Assembly: GCF_963583255.1 (NCBI RefSeq)
Contig: NC_084816.1
Coordinates: forward strand, 23,133,344-23,197,343
Direction: 5' to 3'
Source: Pyrus communis
Taxonomy: Eukaryota; Streptophyta; Magnoliopsida; Rosales; Rosaceae
Length of the DNA: 64,000 nt
Both the position numbers and the translations under genes were made by a program. Positions within the stretch are counted from its first letter, which is position 1; each line of letters opens with the position of its first letter. This document shows positions 11,353 to 24,939 of this stretch, piece by piece. The notes under the pieces were generated by a model that worked only from the letters and a program-made list of their open reading frames with translations, made no database searches and was not told the DNA's origin.

Positions 11353-12446
11353 CAACAAATCGAATTCATTCAAAGAGAATCATTCAATGACAACAGCTAC
11401 CACTCAATTGAACACTATATCTATATCAGGATTTCTTTTTTCATCCATATCAAAGAATCAAATAACTCTCTATCCCTAAAAAACAAAAATCTCTCATCTT
11501 ATATTTGTGTAAACGAGTCTTTTTATGAAAGGGGTATTTTTCAAGACACAAACTTTACATTCATCCAAAAAATGAAATGTGAGCTTGCAGATTAGCAAGT
11601 TGAAATTACCCAAGTTGAAACCCCAAAATTGGGACAAATGCCTTGGTCCTCATGGACACAAGTCTTGATGGAGTACAAAAGGCCTCAATTTGGCATGGCA
11701 ATGTAACCTAGTGTTCAACTAAAAAGCAAACCATTGAAGGTTTTGAGGAGAAATATGCAATGCTTCTTAAGTTGGACCACAAACATTCTTCCAATCTCCC
11801 AGACCTAAGAAATGAACATCCATTGGAGAAGAAACCCCCTTTTTGTTTTACAAAAATACAACCTCTATGAAACCCTGTAAAAACTTATGGCTATGGCTGT
11901 CTCAAAGCAAGCACAAAACCCACATTGGGGGCAACATTCTTGACCTTAAAAAAATAGTCTTCCAAACATTCTTACCAATTGTGAAAACACAACCACATAT
12001 GATTCACAAGTATCACTTAATGCCAGTGAATTTTTTTTTTACTTATAAGTGAGAGATATTCGGTTTGATTTTCGTCGACTAGTTCACTGTGTTATTTGGT
12101 CCAAATGTTTCACCTTTAGTGTAAATATACATCGTTGAATTAAAATATTCACAAGTCAAACAGAAAAGTGAAAAAAAAAACTTACAACCGGAATATAAAA
12201 TCGGACGGTATCATTGGCAATTTGGAGTAATTCAAACCAATCAGAGTTGTGTCATGAGTTGTAACGAACTCCCAAATGCATTATGCTCTTTTATTTATTT
12301 TATTTTGTTGGGTTCTTTAACTGCCAGGGTTTCGATCAAACCTAACTTAGAGAGAGAAAGGGAAGAATTTAGAGAGAGAAAGCTTGGCAGAGGGCATTGT
12401 AGGGAATTTGGGTGTGAGTGGGTGGCCAAATATAATCCATAGTCAC
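11353..12446. other. intergenic, no gene recognised
   Basis: Only short ORFs without domains. Nothing else seen. Confidence 0.5.
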
Positions 12447-12614
12447 GAGAAAATTTTAATTATGACGGAAATACAAATGGTACATCATGTGGTTTAATAA
12501 GAATGGTGGAAAATTTTATTTTTTAAATTATTAACATTTTAGTACACATATTTCATAATTTGTATAATAACATATAATGTACCATTTCATATACCGATCA
12601 TACTGAAAAATCTC
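12447..12614. mobile_element. hAT-type MITE, copy A (about 168 bp)
   Basis: GAGAAAATTTTAATTATGAC at the left pairs with ...TACTGAAAAATCTC at the right. The interior ATGGTACATCATGTG and ATAATGTACCATTTC arms match the other family members (23874, 41708, 44230, 56666). Target duplication is not clear in this copy. Confidence 0.65.
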
Positions 12615-12716
12615 ACAAAAACCACAGCCTGAGTGCCCCCTCCCCAAGTCCCCAAGCAAAGCGCTGAGTCGGCCTTGGATTTTGGGGTAAAAAGCCTCTC
12701 GACACACAGAGCCAAC

Positions 12717-12868
12717 CTCTCTCTCTCTCTCTCTCTCACTCTTGTACCACTCCACTTTATTCTCTCTTCAAAATTCGATACTTTGTTTGCTCTGTACCCA
12801 TAACGAGGTTTTTCTCACAGATAACTCCCACATTCTCAGTCTCTCCCTCTCTCTCTCTCTCTCTCTAG
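12717..12868 (+). repeat. two CT microsatellites in the leader of the 5-phosphatase gene
   Basis: CT runs at about 12718-12738 and 12841-12867 lie 400-560 bp upstream of the start codon at 13280. Pyrimidine-rich tracts of this kind are common in plant 5' leaders and promoters. Confidence 0.75.
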
Positions 12869-13279
12869 GAATCCTGCATTGTCTTGATTTATCCTTAGAA
12901 GGGCTGTGTCCTTCTCTGTTTCTTCCGCTTTGAGTTTCCTCTGTTTTCTCTCCTTCCAAACGCAGAAGAGGGAGTGCAGGAGAAAAGTACCCAGTGGGGT
13001 ATTTTGGATTTTTAACTTTCTGTTTGGAAGCCGGGAAAATAAAATGCCCACTTGGGTTCCCTTCATTACTTGAGAAAACAGGGGATTTTCCCACTACCCA
13101 TTTTTGTTCTCTTCTTCTTCTAAGCAAATCAGTGAGCTTTTCCCATTGTTTCCCTGAAAAAACCAGAGCTTTTGAGCCCATTTTTCTTCCTGGGTTTTGA
13201 TTTTGTTGGTATTCTTCTTCTTTCTCCATCCGCATTCATTGCTGTAAGTACAGATATCCATTTATGAAGCAGTGAAACA

Positions 13280-16200
13280 ATGACAGATGAGAATTGCAAG
13301 AAAAGCAAGGTTTGATAAATTGCCACCACTTTTCCAATTTTTTTTCTGCATTTTTGTTCTGAGATTGCTGACTTTTTTTGGTGCTATTTTCTGAAGCTTT
13401 CATGGCCCAAGACACTGGTTAAAAAATGGTTCAACATCAAGAGCAAAGCCGAGGACTTCGATGCAGACGACGCCGTTTATGGAGGTCATTGTCACATACA
13501 TGCATTGATTTGGATTCTATAAAAAATTTGGGCTTTCTGATTTGGGAATCCTGGATTTTAATCAAGATGAAAAATGGGATTTCTCTGCATTTTTAGATTC
13601 TTCTATGCTCTGAACACTCTTGCATTGCTCTAATCTGCATCACTGCAATTTTGGGTACTAAAAGTTTCAGATTTTAATGGACTCTGCAGCTTCAAGATCA
13701 GCCATTTGTTTTCTTCCTCTTTTTCTGAAACAATTTCTTTTAATTATTATTAATATTAATATTTTCTTCATTTATTTTGTAACTTGAAAATTGTTCTTAT
13801 TGTTTTGTTTTTGTTTTCTTGTGGTGGTTTTTGAATCATCTGAATGTATCAACAGTGGAAAAAGCTCAGCTTTAACAACTTTATGGGGCTATCTTTTTCA
13901 GGTGGTGATGGAGAGTGGAGGAACAACTATTCAGAGAGGGAGGCATGCACAACCAAGAAAAGTAAAACAGGTTCAGTTTTTGCTTTGGACCACAAAATTC
14001 TTAGCATAAGAAGACAATCATATTTTTTGTTTAGAATCTCCTAATTTTATGGCCGGTTCTCTAATTTTTTTACTAATCCTCTCTTAAACCCCAATTAAAT
14101 CCACAGAAAGGTTGAGCAAGAGGCATTCGGATAGAATCCGGCGGGGTAAGATTGATATGGAAGCATCACAAGTTACAGATGTACATAATTATAGGTATAA
14201 AATGAAACTAGAATTGTCATGTAATTAAGCACTTCTTCTTTGTGGATGATTAGATTTAATCCGAAATTTTCGGGCTAAGTTTTCTTCGTTTGTAATATGT
14301 ATTGGTGTTCAACGGGGCACAGGATCTTTGTAGCTACATGGAACGTGGCTGGAAAATCTCCTCCAAGTTGTTTGAATCTCGAAGATTGGCTTCATACCTC
14401 TCTTCCTGCTGATATCTATGTTCTTGGGTATGTTCTTGCATATATAGATATGTTCTCTCTAATCTGTGCAAAGTTTTTTGTGGTAATATAATCCTCATCA
14501 ATCCCCTTGGTTTCCAGGTTTCAAGAAATAGTTCCTTTGAATGCTGGCAATGTTTTAGGCACGGAAGACATCGGGCCAGCTAAAAAGTGGCTAGCTCTTA
14601 TAAGGAAGACTCTAAATAATCTTCCTGGAACAAGCGGTGCTTGCCATACACCTTCACCAGTTTCTGATCCGATTGTAGAATTAGATGCGGACTTTGAGGG
14701 ATCAACTAGGCAGAAGGCTTCCTCTTTCTTTCACCGCAGGTCCTTCCAATCCTTGAGCCGCAGCATGAGAATGGACAATGACATATCAATGCCACAACCC
14801 AGACATGATAGGCGATTCAGCGTTTGTGATCAGGTTATGTTTGGGCACAGACCAAGTGATTATGATCCCAATTACAGATGGGGTTCCTCTGATGATGAGC
14901 ATGTACCTGGTGATTCACCTGTTGTGACACATTATTCACCAATGTCCAACAGTGGGTCTTTCTCAATGGAGGATAGAGATAGACAGCTAGGCCACTCGAG
15001 ATACTGCTTAGTTGCCAGCAAACAAATGGTTGGTATATTTTTGACAGTGTGGGTAAAAAGTGATCTGCGAGATGATGTTCGCAATTTGAAAGTGTCTTGT
15101 GTTGGAAGAGGATTAATGGGCTATCTCGGAAATAAGGTACAATAGTTTCCTATGGTATATATGTTGACTTTCTAGTAGACGCAGCAATTTCATTCTCTTG
15201 AATTTTCCAGGGTTCAATTTCCATTAGCATGTCTTTGCATCAAACAAGCTTTTGCTTCATCTGTACTCATCTGACCTCGGGGCAGAAGGAAGGAGATGAA
15301 CTTCGTAGGAATTCTGATGTCATGGAGATCCTTAGAAAGACAAGGTTTCCCTGGGTTCATGGCATGGGAGACGAAAACTCTCCTCAGACTATACTAGAGC
15401 ATGAGTAAGTCCCCCTTTTGTCGAGTTTCTTTATGTACTAAGTCTTGCTGTTCTTTCTCTTTGAAGTTGATAATTTTTAAGAAACTAGCCTTAGAGTGAA
15501 TAAGTTCAAATATTATTTTCCTTATGCAGTCGAATTATTTGGCTTGGGGATTTGAATTATCGCATTGCCCTTTCTTACCGCTCTGCAAAAGCTCTTGTTG
15601 AGATGCGCAACTGGAGGGCATTGTTAGAGAATGACCAGGTGTGCTACCTATTCCACTACAAGCATTGTGCTTTTCTTTCAAATGTGTTAGTCTTGTGTAC
15701 CCCCATGGGCCCAAAAAGAAAAAAAAGAGTCGTGGTCTTTTTTGACTTGCTTTCGAATGGCTTGTATCTGAAATTTTAATGGTTTATACTCTCAGCTACG
15801 AATAGAGCAAAGAAGAGGACGCGTTTTTGAGGGTTGGAATGAAGGGAGGATATATTTCCCTCCAACTTACAAGTATTTAAATAATTCAGATCGGTATGCA
15901 GGTGATGATAGGCACACCAAGGAGAAGCGAAGAACTCCAGCATGGTAATAACAAATCTCTAGTAGAATTCTTTTCGAGAGTAATTAAACATGGAAAAGTT
16001 ATCAGGCATTTAGTAAAATATTTCGTTTTTTGTGCATTTATGAAAATCTAAATCTGCTATCTGCATGTGAAGGTGTGATCGTATATTATGGTATGGAAGA
16101 GGCCTCCATCAATTATCTTATGTTCGTGGGGAGTCGAGATTCTCAGATCATAGGCCAGTCTACGGCGTATTCCTGGCAGAGGTTGAGTCCATTAACCGAA

Positions 16201-16298
16201 GCCGAATAAAAAAAAGCATGAGTTGTTCCAGTTCCAGAATCGAGGTAGAGGAGCTGTTGCCACATTCTCATACATACACCGGCCTTAATTTCTATTGA
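13280..16298 (+). CDS. type I inositol polyphosphate 5-phosphatase (CVP2/CVL1/IP5P4-like), 558 aa
   Basis: Removes the 5-phosphate from inositol phosphates or phosphoinositides (family knowledge), ending or shaping these signals in the cytosol and at membranes. Ten exons, all with GT-AG junctions and one open frame: 13280-13309, 13397-13484, 13902-13970, 14107-14194, 14323-14427, 14518-15136, 15211-15404, 15530-15638, 15796-15944, 16073-16298. N-terminal [17 protein letters not shown] is typical of the plant type I group. Catalytic-domain landmarks are [12 protein letters not shown] (about 92-103), [11 protein letters not shown] (about 125), [10 protein letters not shown] (400-409), RRTPAWCDRIL (479-489) and SDHRPV (508-513), so both signature motifs of inositol 5-phosphatases are complete. 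A Ser-rich plant-specific insertion ([32 protein letters not shown]) sits in exon 6. Length fits the family. No frame damage seen. The exact orthologue (IP5P4, CVP2 or CVL1) is not decided here. Confidence 0.95.
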
Positions 16299-19200
16299 AG
16301 GGTGGCCCTTCCCTTCTGATAATTTACTGTTACATGCTCAGCTGAGGACATCTGAATCAGAATTTACTGCACTGTTACATAAGGTAACATTCTATGATAT
16401 GGTTTCCTTGCGTATTTTCACACGTCACTTTATAATTGAATCTAATTTCGACGCTCTGTAAACAGGAAATCCTACAAACACAAAGTGCAAAATTATTAGG
16501 AATTCCAACCCCGTTTCACCTCCTCAATCATTCAGGTAACTTTCGCCATCTTCCCTCATTTTAAACAATCCCACATCATTATTACCGATAACACAAGCAA
16601 AGGGTTTTCTTTACCACACAAAAAAATGTTGTTGTTATGAAAAAGACCGAATCTTTATGCTAAGAACCCTTCCATTAGTCATCAGTTGACTTCCAGTCAT
16701 GCATTGATGAAAAGATCGAACATGTACCGCGCATATATTTTTGTAAGCATGGGCATAAAACCCATCTTCTTTCCCGATTAAAGTTGTATTGCTGAGAAGA
16801 TCTCTGTCTTGTTCTTGTTTCTTATCAGTTGAAAATTTTTTGGTCCCCCAAATTGCAAGTGGGCACAAAAACTGCTGATGGGGGTGATAAAGACACTGTG
16901 TTTTGCCCACAATCCAAAAGAAGGTTGGCCTCTCACTTTCTTTCCTTTTTCACATTTTTTGGCTGCAATTGCCTACCTTCTTCTTTGTCTAATTCTCCCC
17001 ATACTTTTCCTCATCACACGGAGAGCAGGCAGGTACAAATTTAGGGTGATTTTGTTGACACCTACTAAGTAACCCCACACGTTTGCAGGTTTTAGTTCTT
17101 TTCATCCCCAAATTTCTCAATTGGCAAGTTTGGAAGTTTCTGTATTTGAGTGATCTTGGTAATCAGGTAAGATTATGGAAATTGAAAGTTGGTTGACTTT
17201 ATAAAATTGTTGGTTATTCAGCATGAACCTCACTGAGGTAATATATTAAGCTAATCATAAACTTTTTAAGTTAGAAATTAATAAATACGCATGGTAATGC
17301 GTGATTGACGTAAAATATTACTACAATAATATTTCTGTTATGTGTAAGTTTATCTTGTAAAAGAGTTGAAAGCATTCATAAGATAAGAATCTTAACTAAC
17401 TACTTCGTGATTTCTTTTGTAGGAAGAGCTGACCTAGTTTCGGAGGCGTCAAGTTGGTTTGACATCAAATTTGTTGACAAATCTTTTTGGATAAAAAAAT
17501 AAGATAAATTCATGAAGTTATCAGTGGAAAAAAAGTAGAGGAGAAAATCATTAGTGTAAAGCTTAGTTTTTTAATATATTTTGTTTGTACTGGATAAAGA
17601 AAAAGAAGTGGGAGATGTGATGGATACTCATTACTTGTGAATAAAATGGAAGAAATTGAACATCTTCCGTTTGCTTTAAAAAAAAATTTGGTTTTTTTTT
17701 GTCAAAAAGATTTTTAAAATTGTCATAATTTCTTTACTTTGAGATTGAAGATTTATAAAAGTGGTCATTTAGTTTGTTTATTATTAATTATTTTGACCCT
17801 TTAATGAAAAAATTTATGTTAAATTGATGATATTTTTGTTCAATCAACCTCCTCACTTGTTTTTCAATGTAATGGAGATTTTTCAAAGAAAAATCAAAAT
17901 AATTGACGGTATATAAATTCTTGGACTACTTCTACTGATTTTTAATTTTCATGAGCAAGATGAGAAGTTATACTAATCTTAAAAATATTTTGGCTAAAAA
18001 CCTAAATTTCTTTTTCTGTTGCTTGCTTCTAATCTAAGGTTTTGCCTACACAAATGAACAAATAATTTTAAATTTTTGCTCTTTTTTTTTTACCAATCTT
18101 TAGGGTCATATGGTTGCACCAGAATAGGAAAAAACAAATTGATTCGTGAGGGCAACTTCTAACCTACATTATCCTCAAGTCTTCTCCATGCAATCAAGGT
18201 CAATGTTGCCTCCAAGCTAGCAAGCAACTTAGATGACACGACTACATTATTTTTGTCGTATTTTGTGTAAATAATATAACGTTGTATGGACAAATATTTA
18301 TACATATTCATATCATTGACAAGGAATGTCGTGGTAATGGTGTACCTATGTCATGAAAATTTTCTTATCTAGTTGGTAAAAAATGAATGATCTAGTGTCA
18401 ATTATGCTTATTCGATTGGAATTATAATATTGTTTGACTCGTTAAATATGAGGAGTTGTAGAACTTGATCTTTAAATCGCAATCTCATTGTGAAAAAGAT
18501 TACTCATTAAACTCATAAAAAACAAAAAATTCCAATCTATGTATCAAACTGTGATTTAAAAAAGTAACCGTAAAGTAAAAATCGAATAAATCAATAGGAC
18601 ATGGAAACCCCCACAACTTAAAGTGCCAATACAGAGAAAAGTAGGAAGTAATTGTACTTATGGTAGAGTCTGATAGATCAGAATTCAGACTTGCGTATGC
18701 AGAGATGGTGCAATTTATTGACCAACAACAACCCATTTTTGTACATACACGTTTTTATAATACAAATTAAATTTCCGGAAGTATATAATTTAAATTCCAA
18801 CAAACCAAAACAAAAACAACCAAATCTCATTCAATATCATGTGAGCTAAAGTTTTTACTCACACTGTCAATTTATTTTGAGTTGAAAATGATTTTTTTAT
18901 GTTGCACTTCATGAATGTTTTGTAGAACGCAAATGTTCTCTCTGTTTAATTGTCGATATCTCATCTATGGATTTAACCTAAACGACTACATTGGTATTCT
19001 TTGTTGTATGTGTAAGGACTATGGAGGAATATCATGGCATGGGAATAGGATGACAGACACTCACTTTTTCCGTTAAAATGAGATTAGTTGGTGGTTTCAT
19101 CATATCAATCGATTACTCTATGGGCTAAAAAACTCAATATTCATTTCAACCTCATCCTGCTTAATATCATGTGATTCATCAGCTTTAGCAATTAAACCCA

Positions 19201-20770
19201 AAACATGTTATGTATAATACGAGTCTGCAATTCATTCTCATAAATATACGAACTCTAAAAAAGAGAGAAAGAAGTTAATAGGTACTTATTCCCAAATAAA
19301 AGTAAAAATAAAAAGAAATTAATTAATAGTAGTGACCACTACTGTGAGTACTAGAATTGACATTTTATTCACATAAAACTTTGTTACAGAGTTGAAAGTG
19401 TGCTCCATTTTTACCGAAAGGTGAAAAAGGTCAAAATTTAACTGAAACCCACGCGCTTGAAAACGGCCTTTGTTCCCATTCCCAAATACCAAGACCCGTC
19501 TCCGTCTCACTGGATTTTCCGTGCTCCAGTTAAACCTACTTACCTTTCTTCTGTTACTCGCTCAATGGGCGCGTGCCGGACACTGTCAGTTTGGTTTTAG
19601 GCTTGTGTCATTTTCCCATTTTGCCCTCTCGATTTTCAGTTTTAGCTGTTTATCTTCCTTAGTTCTTTAAAAGTGCGCAAAACTTATCTTCAATTTTCAA
19701 ATTTATCATACATTTTGTTAGTTTTCCACCAATAAAAACAAATGGAAATCATTTTTAATTTGATGTAAAATCGAACATATTTGACAATTCAAGAGAATTG
19801 TAACATTTTAAATGAGTCAAAAGACTTAAAATTGAATTAAGAGTTGTCGATATGAGTTGGACTAGTTAGATAAAAGTAGTGTGTGATTATCTGCCATTAA
19901 AGTTTACTTATAATATCAACTTATAAAAAATCGAACTAAAAGCTCAAGTGACTATCAAAATACAAATTTAATTAAGTTGCAAGAAAAACTTATAAATGAT
20001 GAAAAAAATTGAGATTCCACCATAAAAGTAATTGGTAATATGGGGAATAACCTAACTTCTTATAAGCCCTTGCATGGTTTGGTTACTCACCATTGGTACT
20101 TTGTCCTCATATTCTCACAAACAGCATTTTGATTACGTGGTTGGTCGGATCATTTCACAAAGGAATTAAATAGTTAAGTATCATTCTGCCTACTTATGTA
20201 AAATGAAAAATGCTAAGGATACTATTAGATGGAGACTTTCTATAAACTCTCTGTTACCTCATAATTTAATGATAATTTCCTTACCAACATCATAAAACAT
20301 TTTGCTAAAAATATAAGGCGATAAAAATTTCATACAAAGTGTCATTATTAAGATAGTTTACATAGCACTTCTCCTGTAAAATTGGTCAAGCTACCCCATT
20401 ATTGGGGAGCTCCATCTCCAAGATGATTACCAAGCACATTTACAGGAAGCCGGAGTGGGGAATGTAAAAGGGAGTTGATCGAGGTGACAAAAATGTGGCC
20501 TACAAATTCTGCCATGTGGCAATTGAAAGCCCCACAGGATTTGTCGACTTGGACACATCATTCAAGTCATGGAGATTCCCTGCTTCCTGTTATGATTCTT
20601 TTTCACCTTTTTCTTTTCTTTCTGGCTGCTGTTATACATTTACCTTTTAAAGTATACAGTAAAAATAACATGCACTATTTGTTGGAATATTGTTTTTTAC
20701 TAGAAGATGACTTTTTGTTGGAATATTGTTTTTTATTATGAAACATGAGTTGGAGAATACAATGTTTTTC
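16299..20770. other. long intergenic stretch, no gene recognised
   Basis: The start is probably the 3' untranslated region of the 5-phosphatase gene. The rest, especially 17.2-20.4 kb, is AT-rich DNA with homopolymers and no domain-bearing ORF on either strand. Confidence 0.55.
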
Positions 20771-22346
20771 GGGTAAATTATATTTTCGTACTTCAGGTTT
20801 GAGATCTATTTCAATTCTTTACAACATCTTCAAAACATTTCACTTTCATACCTTAAGTACTATTTTATTTCAAAATAATACATTCGTTATATTTTTCATC
20901 CATTGATCTGTTAAATGCTAACGTGGCTGCCACATATATGCCACGTGACTGCCAAATGTCTGCCACATGGAAAATAAAATAATTTTTTAATTTTTTTTAA
21001 AACCTGAATTTTCTCAAAAAAAGAAAGAAAAAAAAATTGAAAAACCTCCACCCCCCCCCCAGCGACCCACATCCCTATCCCTAACCCAAAACCCAAAAAA
21101 CCTGCTACAACAGCAAGAAGAAGAAGAAGAGGGAGGAAGAAAAAAAAAAAAAAAAAAAAAACTTGCAGCAGCAGGAAGAAGAAGAAGAAGAGGGAGGAAG
21201 AAGAAGTAGGAAAAAAAAACCCCAAACCCAGATCCCCTTCTTCCCCATAATCCCCACCCGTGCGCACCCTCCCACCCCCCCAACACTCTTTCTCTCGCAC
21301 CACTCTCTCTCCCTCAGCCAAAGCCTTCACCTCATTTTTCTTATCCGACGAGATCGTTCCCGCTCCTTTCCTAAACAGTTTCCTACCCAGCGCGGCTAAA
21401 TTCGAACCCAACCCGTTTTTAGCCTGTTTTTCAATTCTTCTGCGATCAGATCCAACGGAATCACCAGCCCTGTTGGGTTAATCGACTTGGGCTTGGAAGT
21501 CGACCGCTTTTCCATGAACTTTTTCACTATCGTGGAGATTTGGGATTCGGGGGCTTGGATTTGACGACGGCAAGTGAGGAAATGGGGAGCTTGAGCTCTA
21601 TGGAAGACGACGGGTCGGAGAAGTGCGAAGAGGTCGAGGAACGCACATCGTACGATGTACCGCGATGAGGGCTTCATTGTAAGCTAAAAACTTACTCTTC
21701 TGTTTTGTTAGGTTTTTGAGGAAGGGATTGAGAAACTACTATTGTTGTGCCGTTTGGATGACTTTTTGAAAAGAAGAGGAAGGGAGCAGATGACACGTGG
21801 CTCTGTCAGCACCAGGTGTTTTGCCACTACTCTGCTAGGTTTGGAGAAAAATGAACCCCAAATGTCGATTCGACGAGCTCCAACACAGAGCTACTTTGCC
21901 GGTATACTGGGGGAAGAGCTCGGCAGGAAGGTTCTCATCAGAGATGGAGGTGCAGTGGGGAGGGAAGTGGCTGCGGGTGATGGGGAATGGGGGATGGGGG
22001 TAGGGTAGGAGGGTAGGGATTCTGGGGAAGACAAAGGGGATCTGGGTTGGGTTTTTTTATTTTTTTTATTTATTTTTAAATTTCTATATTAACTTTTCTT
22101 TAAATAATTATTTTAAATTTTTATTAATTTTTTAGCCACGTGGCATAAATGTGGCAGCTACGTCAGCACAAATGGGGACCCTATATTTGCCACGTCATCA
22201 CTTAACGATTTACTTAACAGATTTTCTAACGGATGTATGAAATTGAAATAAAATGATAAGTAAATGTATGAAATTGAAATGTTTTAAAGATGTTGTAAGG
22301 AATTGAAATAGACCCCAAACATAAGGTATGAAATTGTAATTTACTC
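20771..22346. mobile_element. Mutator-like element with long terminal inverted repeats (1576 bp), possible Pack-MULE
   Basis: Left end GGGTAAATTATATTTTCGTA is mirrored at the right end (reverse complement GAGTAAATTACAATTTCATA). The inverted repeats continue for over 150 bp (TCTATTTCAATTCYTTACAA, CATCTTYAAAACATTTCA, then the GCCACGTGGC-type region). Flanks ATGTTTTTC (20762-20770) and ATGTTTCTT (22347-22355) look like a diverged 9-bp target duplication. The GC-rich centre (about 21050-22010) holds gene-like sequence, including an ATG-led segment from about 21580 (MGSLSSMEDDGSEKCEEVEE), but no transposase. Captured host sequence is possible but its source is not recognised. Confidence 0.7.
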
Positions 22347-23865
22347 ATGTTTCTTTGTTGGGAATGAGTTCCGTACTTGTGACTTACAGTTTAATACATA
22401 TAAACTTTTATTTTGTACATTTGACGAGTTGTTTCTGTATATGTTTGCACACATTGTACTCTTGTACTCGAATTCAGATCCTTTCTAGATTTATGTGTTT
22501 GGAGTCGACGGACCAGAGAATTCGGACCACTTAATTTAAATCATATCATCCTCATTAGCTCATCTCATTGATCAAATTCATACAAAATCAAGTCCTTGAA
22601 CAACTTGAATCTCTTGCTCTCTTGAACGGCCCAAATTTTCTAATCCGTTGATTCCAAACATTGAGATTCGGAGAAAATCTGAATTCCTTGTACTTTAGCG
22701 GAAATGAGTTGAGCATTGTTCTTTTGTCCAAGGAAATATTGGCGCATGTGTAGCGCATCACTGTAGGCTACTACTCTGTAATTTGTACATCTACAGAGAG
22801 TTCATTCATATCAAAAGAAAGAAAAGAAACAGCAGAGTTGAAGTGTTGCACAAATCTCAATGAATTCTTAACTTCCAACTTCCAAGACAAAGTTGAGCAT
22901 AAGCTGCACGCATCAACAACGCAGTGCATGGCCAGTGAGGCAAGGAATTTACTTTGATCAACTTTTTAAGTTTGGCTTCCTGGTTCTCAGTTTTGGCCAG
23001 GATTTCTGCTTTTGGATTAATGAAGGTGCTTAGAGTTATTTAGTACTAAGATTGTGATACAAGTGATATTTTACTTTCAAAACTACAAAAAAGAGGATTC
23101 AAATTTAGGTGTAGTGAAGAACGCACTATTCTAATTAACTTGAATAAGTCAATGTCTGAATTTTGACACTAAGCTTAACTTAATGAGCTTTTGTTGAAGT
23201 GATTAATAGTAAAGAGGGGACTGGGGAGGCAGAAAATCCAAGTGGGGTTGAGGGAGTGACACATTTGGTTTCTGTTTTATGAAGCAAACAGAATTATATT
23301 GCTTTGAAGGACATAGAGTCGTCTAAGACACCGCCAAACCCTAGACGGGTTTTGAGGAAGACTAAAGAGGAAAAGTGCCCTTCCTACACAACCATACTAC
23401 GTACGTACTACGTACGTACATCCTGATCTCTGTCTATGCTTCCTTTTTATCAGTTCTATTTTTTTTTTAATTTAATTTCCCTCCCTCCTAAAAATTTAAT
23501 TAACAGGTCAAGTTGATTAAACACTGTTGCTTTGCGTTGGGTTTTGGGTCCTGTTAATTACCAAGCGGTGGTGACAAAGTCTTGTGTTCAGGTTTCACGT
23601 CTCAGTTCTCCAAATTTGTCTTTGTTATTTATGTTGCTCTTCAAAATTAGTTGATGACTTTATGGTAATTCACTGCAAAGTACGATGGAGCAAGTGCAAC
23701 CCAACAACAACGTCCAGATCTCTTTATACCTGGCGGGACATGGTGGTGCATATGCATGGCTTCTCCAAGGAACTGTATCTAATCCTCATTGGTTGCTTTA
23801 AACAGACAAGTCTCACATCAGCCTTGGAAGTCACCGGAGCACCGGTACGAATCAGTCTCTCGGGC
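22347..23865. other. intergenic, no gene recognised
   Basis: No domain-bearing ORF. A short direct repeat of the palindromic ACTACGTACGT occurs twice at 23395-23420. Confidence 0.5.
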
Positions 23866-23873
23866 GTGGGTGA

Positions 23874-24044
23874 GGAGAAATTTTTCATTGTGACAGGAAC
23901 ATGGATGGTACACCACATATTTTTATATAAGTGGTGGGATATTGTATTTTTTAAGTTATTAACTTTTTAGCACACATATTCCACCATTGATATAGTGACA
24001 CATGGTGTACCATTCCGTGTTCCAGTCACAATGAAAAATCTCTC
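23874..24044. mobile_element. hAT-type MITE, copy B (about 171 bp)
   Basis: Nearly perfect terminal inverted repeats: GAGAAATTTTTCATTGTGAC at the left and its mirror GTCACAATGAAAAATCTCTC at the right. Inner arms ATGGTACACCACAT and ACATGGTGTACCATTC. Flanks GTGGGTGA (23866-23873) and ATAGGTGA (24045-24052) agree at 6 of 8 positions. Confidence 0.85.
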
Positions 24045-24421
24045 ATAGGTGAGAGATATCTGATGTAGCAGTGGCACCTTAGCATGTGATCAGCACATGG
24101 CGCATGCATAGCATGAAATGGTTGTTTTGGTAGCTATAACTAGACTCTAGTAGTGGCACTGTTCCAAAAATTGGCCTAGGCGATCGCCTAGGCACTGGGC
24201 GGTGGAGCCCCGCCCTAATTTTGGGCAAGGAGTTTGGAAAAATCGGTTAGAAGCTAGGCGGCCCTAGGTGGTCTTAGGTGGCCCTAGGCGGTTTTTTTTT
24301 ATATATTTTTTATTAATTGTGTGCTTTTTTCTTTTTTGGTTTCATGATGGTATACTTGTGGAAATGGTGCACCTAGTTTGCAAATGATGGATTTACCACA
24401 AGTTCATCCAATAGTGAAACG

Positions 24422-24939
24422 TGTTTGTACCATACTTGACCAATCCCGAAACTACTAAGCACCGGTCAACAGTATACCGTCAAGGACCCACAAGACTTTT
24501 CCTCCAACCAGGAGGCCAATCACAACGCGACACATGTCGGTATCAGAGGCCAATCATAGCGCAACACGTGTCGATATCAAAAGCCAATCACAACACGACA
24601 CGTGTCAATGTAAGAACAAAGCTAGAAACTCTCTTCTATAAAAGAGGATCATTCTCCCACAATAACCCCTAATGTCATTTGTACTAAACTATTCGCTAGA
24701 ACTCACTAAAAGAGAGTTTGAACCTATGTATTTGTGTAAACCCTTCACAACTAATGAGAACTCCTATACTCCGTGGACGTAGCCAATCTGGGTGAACCAC
24801 GTACATCTTGTGTTGTTTGCTTCCCTATCTCTATTCATTTACATACTTATCCACACTAATGACCAGAGCAATCTAGCGAATGTCACAAACTTGACACTTT
24901 CTGTTGTACCAAAGTCCTCGCCGATTTTGTGCATCAACA
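24422..24939 (+). mobile_element. solo LTR (518 bp) nested in the Mutator-like element
   Basis: Starts TGTTTGTACC and ends GTGCATCAACA. A perfect 5-bp target duplication AAACG lies at 24417-24421 and 24940-24944. A TATA motif TCTATAAAAG is at about 24635. Just upstream, 24511-24608 holds three imperfect 34-bp repeats, each with a CCAATCA box followed by ACATGTC or ACGTGTC. Confidence 0.9.
24511..24608 (+). promoter_or_regulatory. triplicated CCAAT + ACGTGTC enhancer-like block in the LTR
   Basis: Three repeats (about 24509, 24549, 24583) with CCAATCA, a GCGACA/GCAACA/ACGACA spacer and CATGTCGG, CGTGTCGA or CGTGTCAA, ending about 30 bp before the LTR's TATA box. CCAAT is an NF-Y site and ACGTGTC an ABRE/G-box-like core by general plant knowledge; activity is inferred. 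Confidence 0.55.

Noticed and set aside
12742..13235. ORFs overlapping the 5-phosphatase leader
   Set aside because: CT-repeat-driven, no domain, and the real start at 13280 is fixed by exon continuity and family similarity.
20911..21411. 166-aa minus-strand ORF
   Set aside because: Driven by GAA/TTC and poly-T low complexity inside the inverted-repeat element; no domain.
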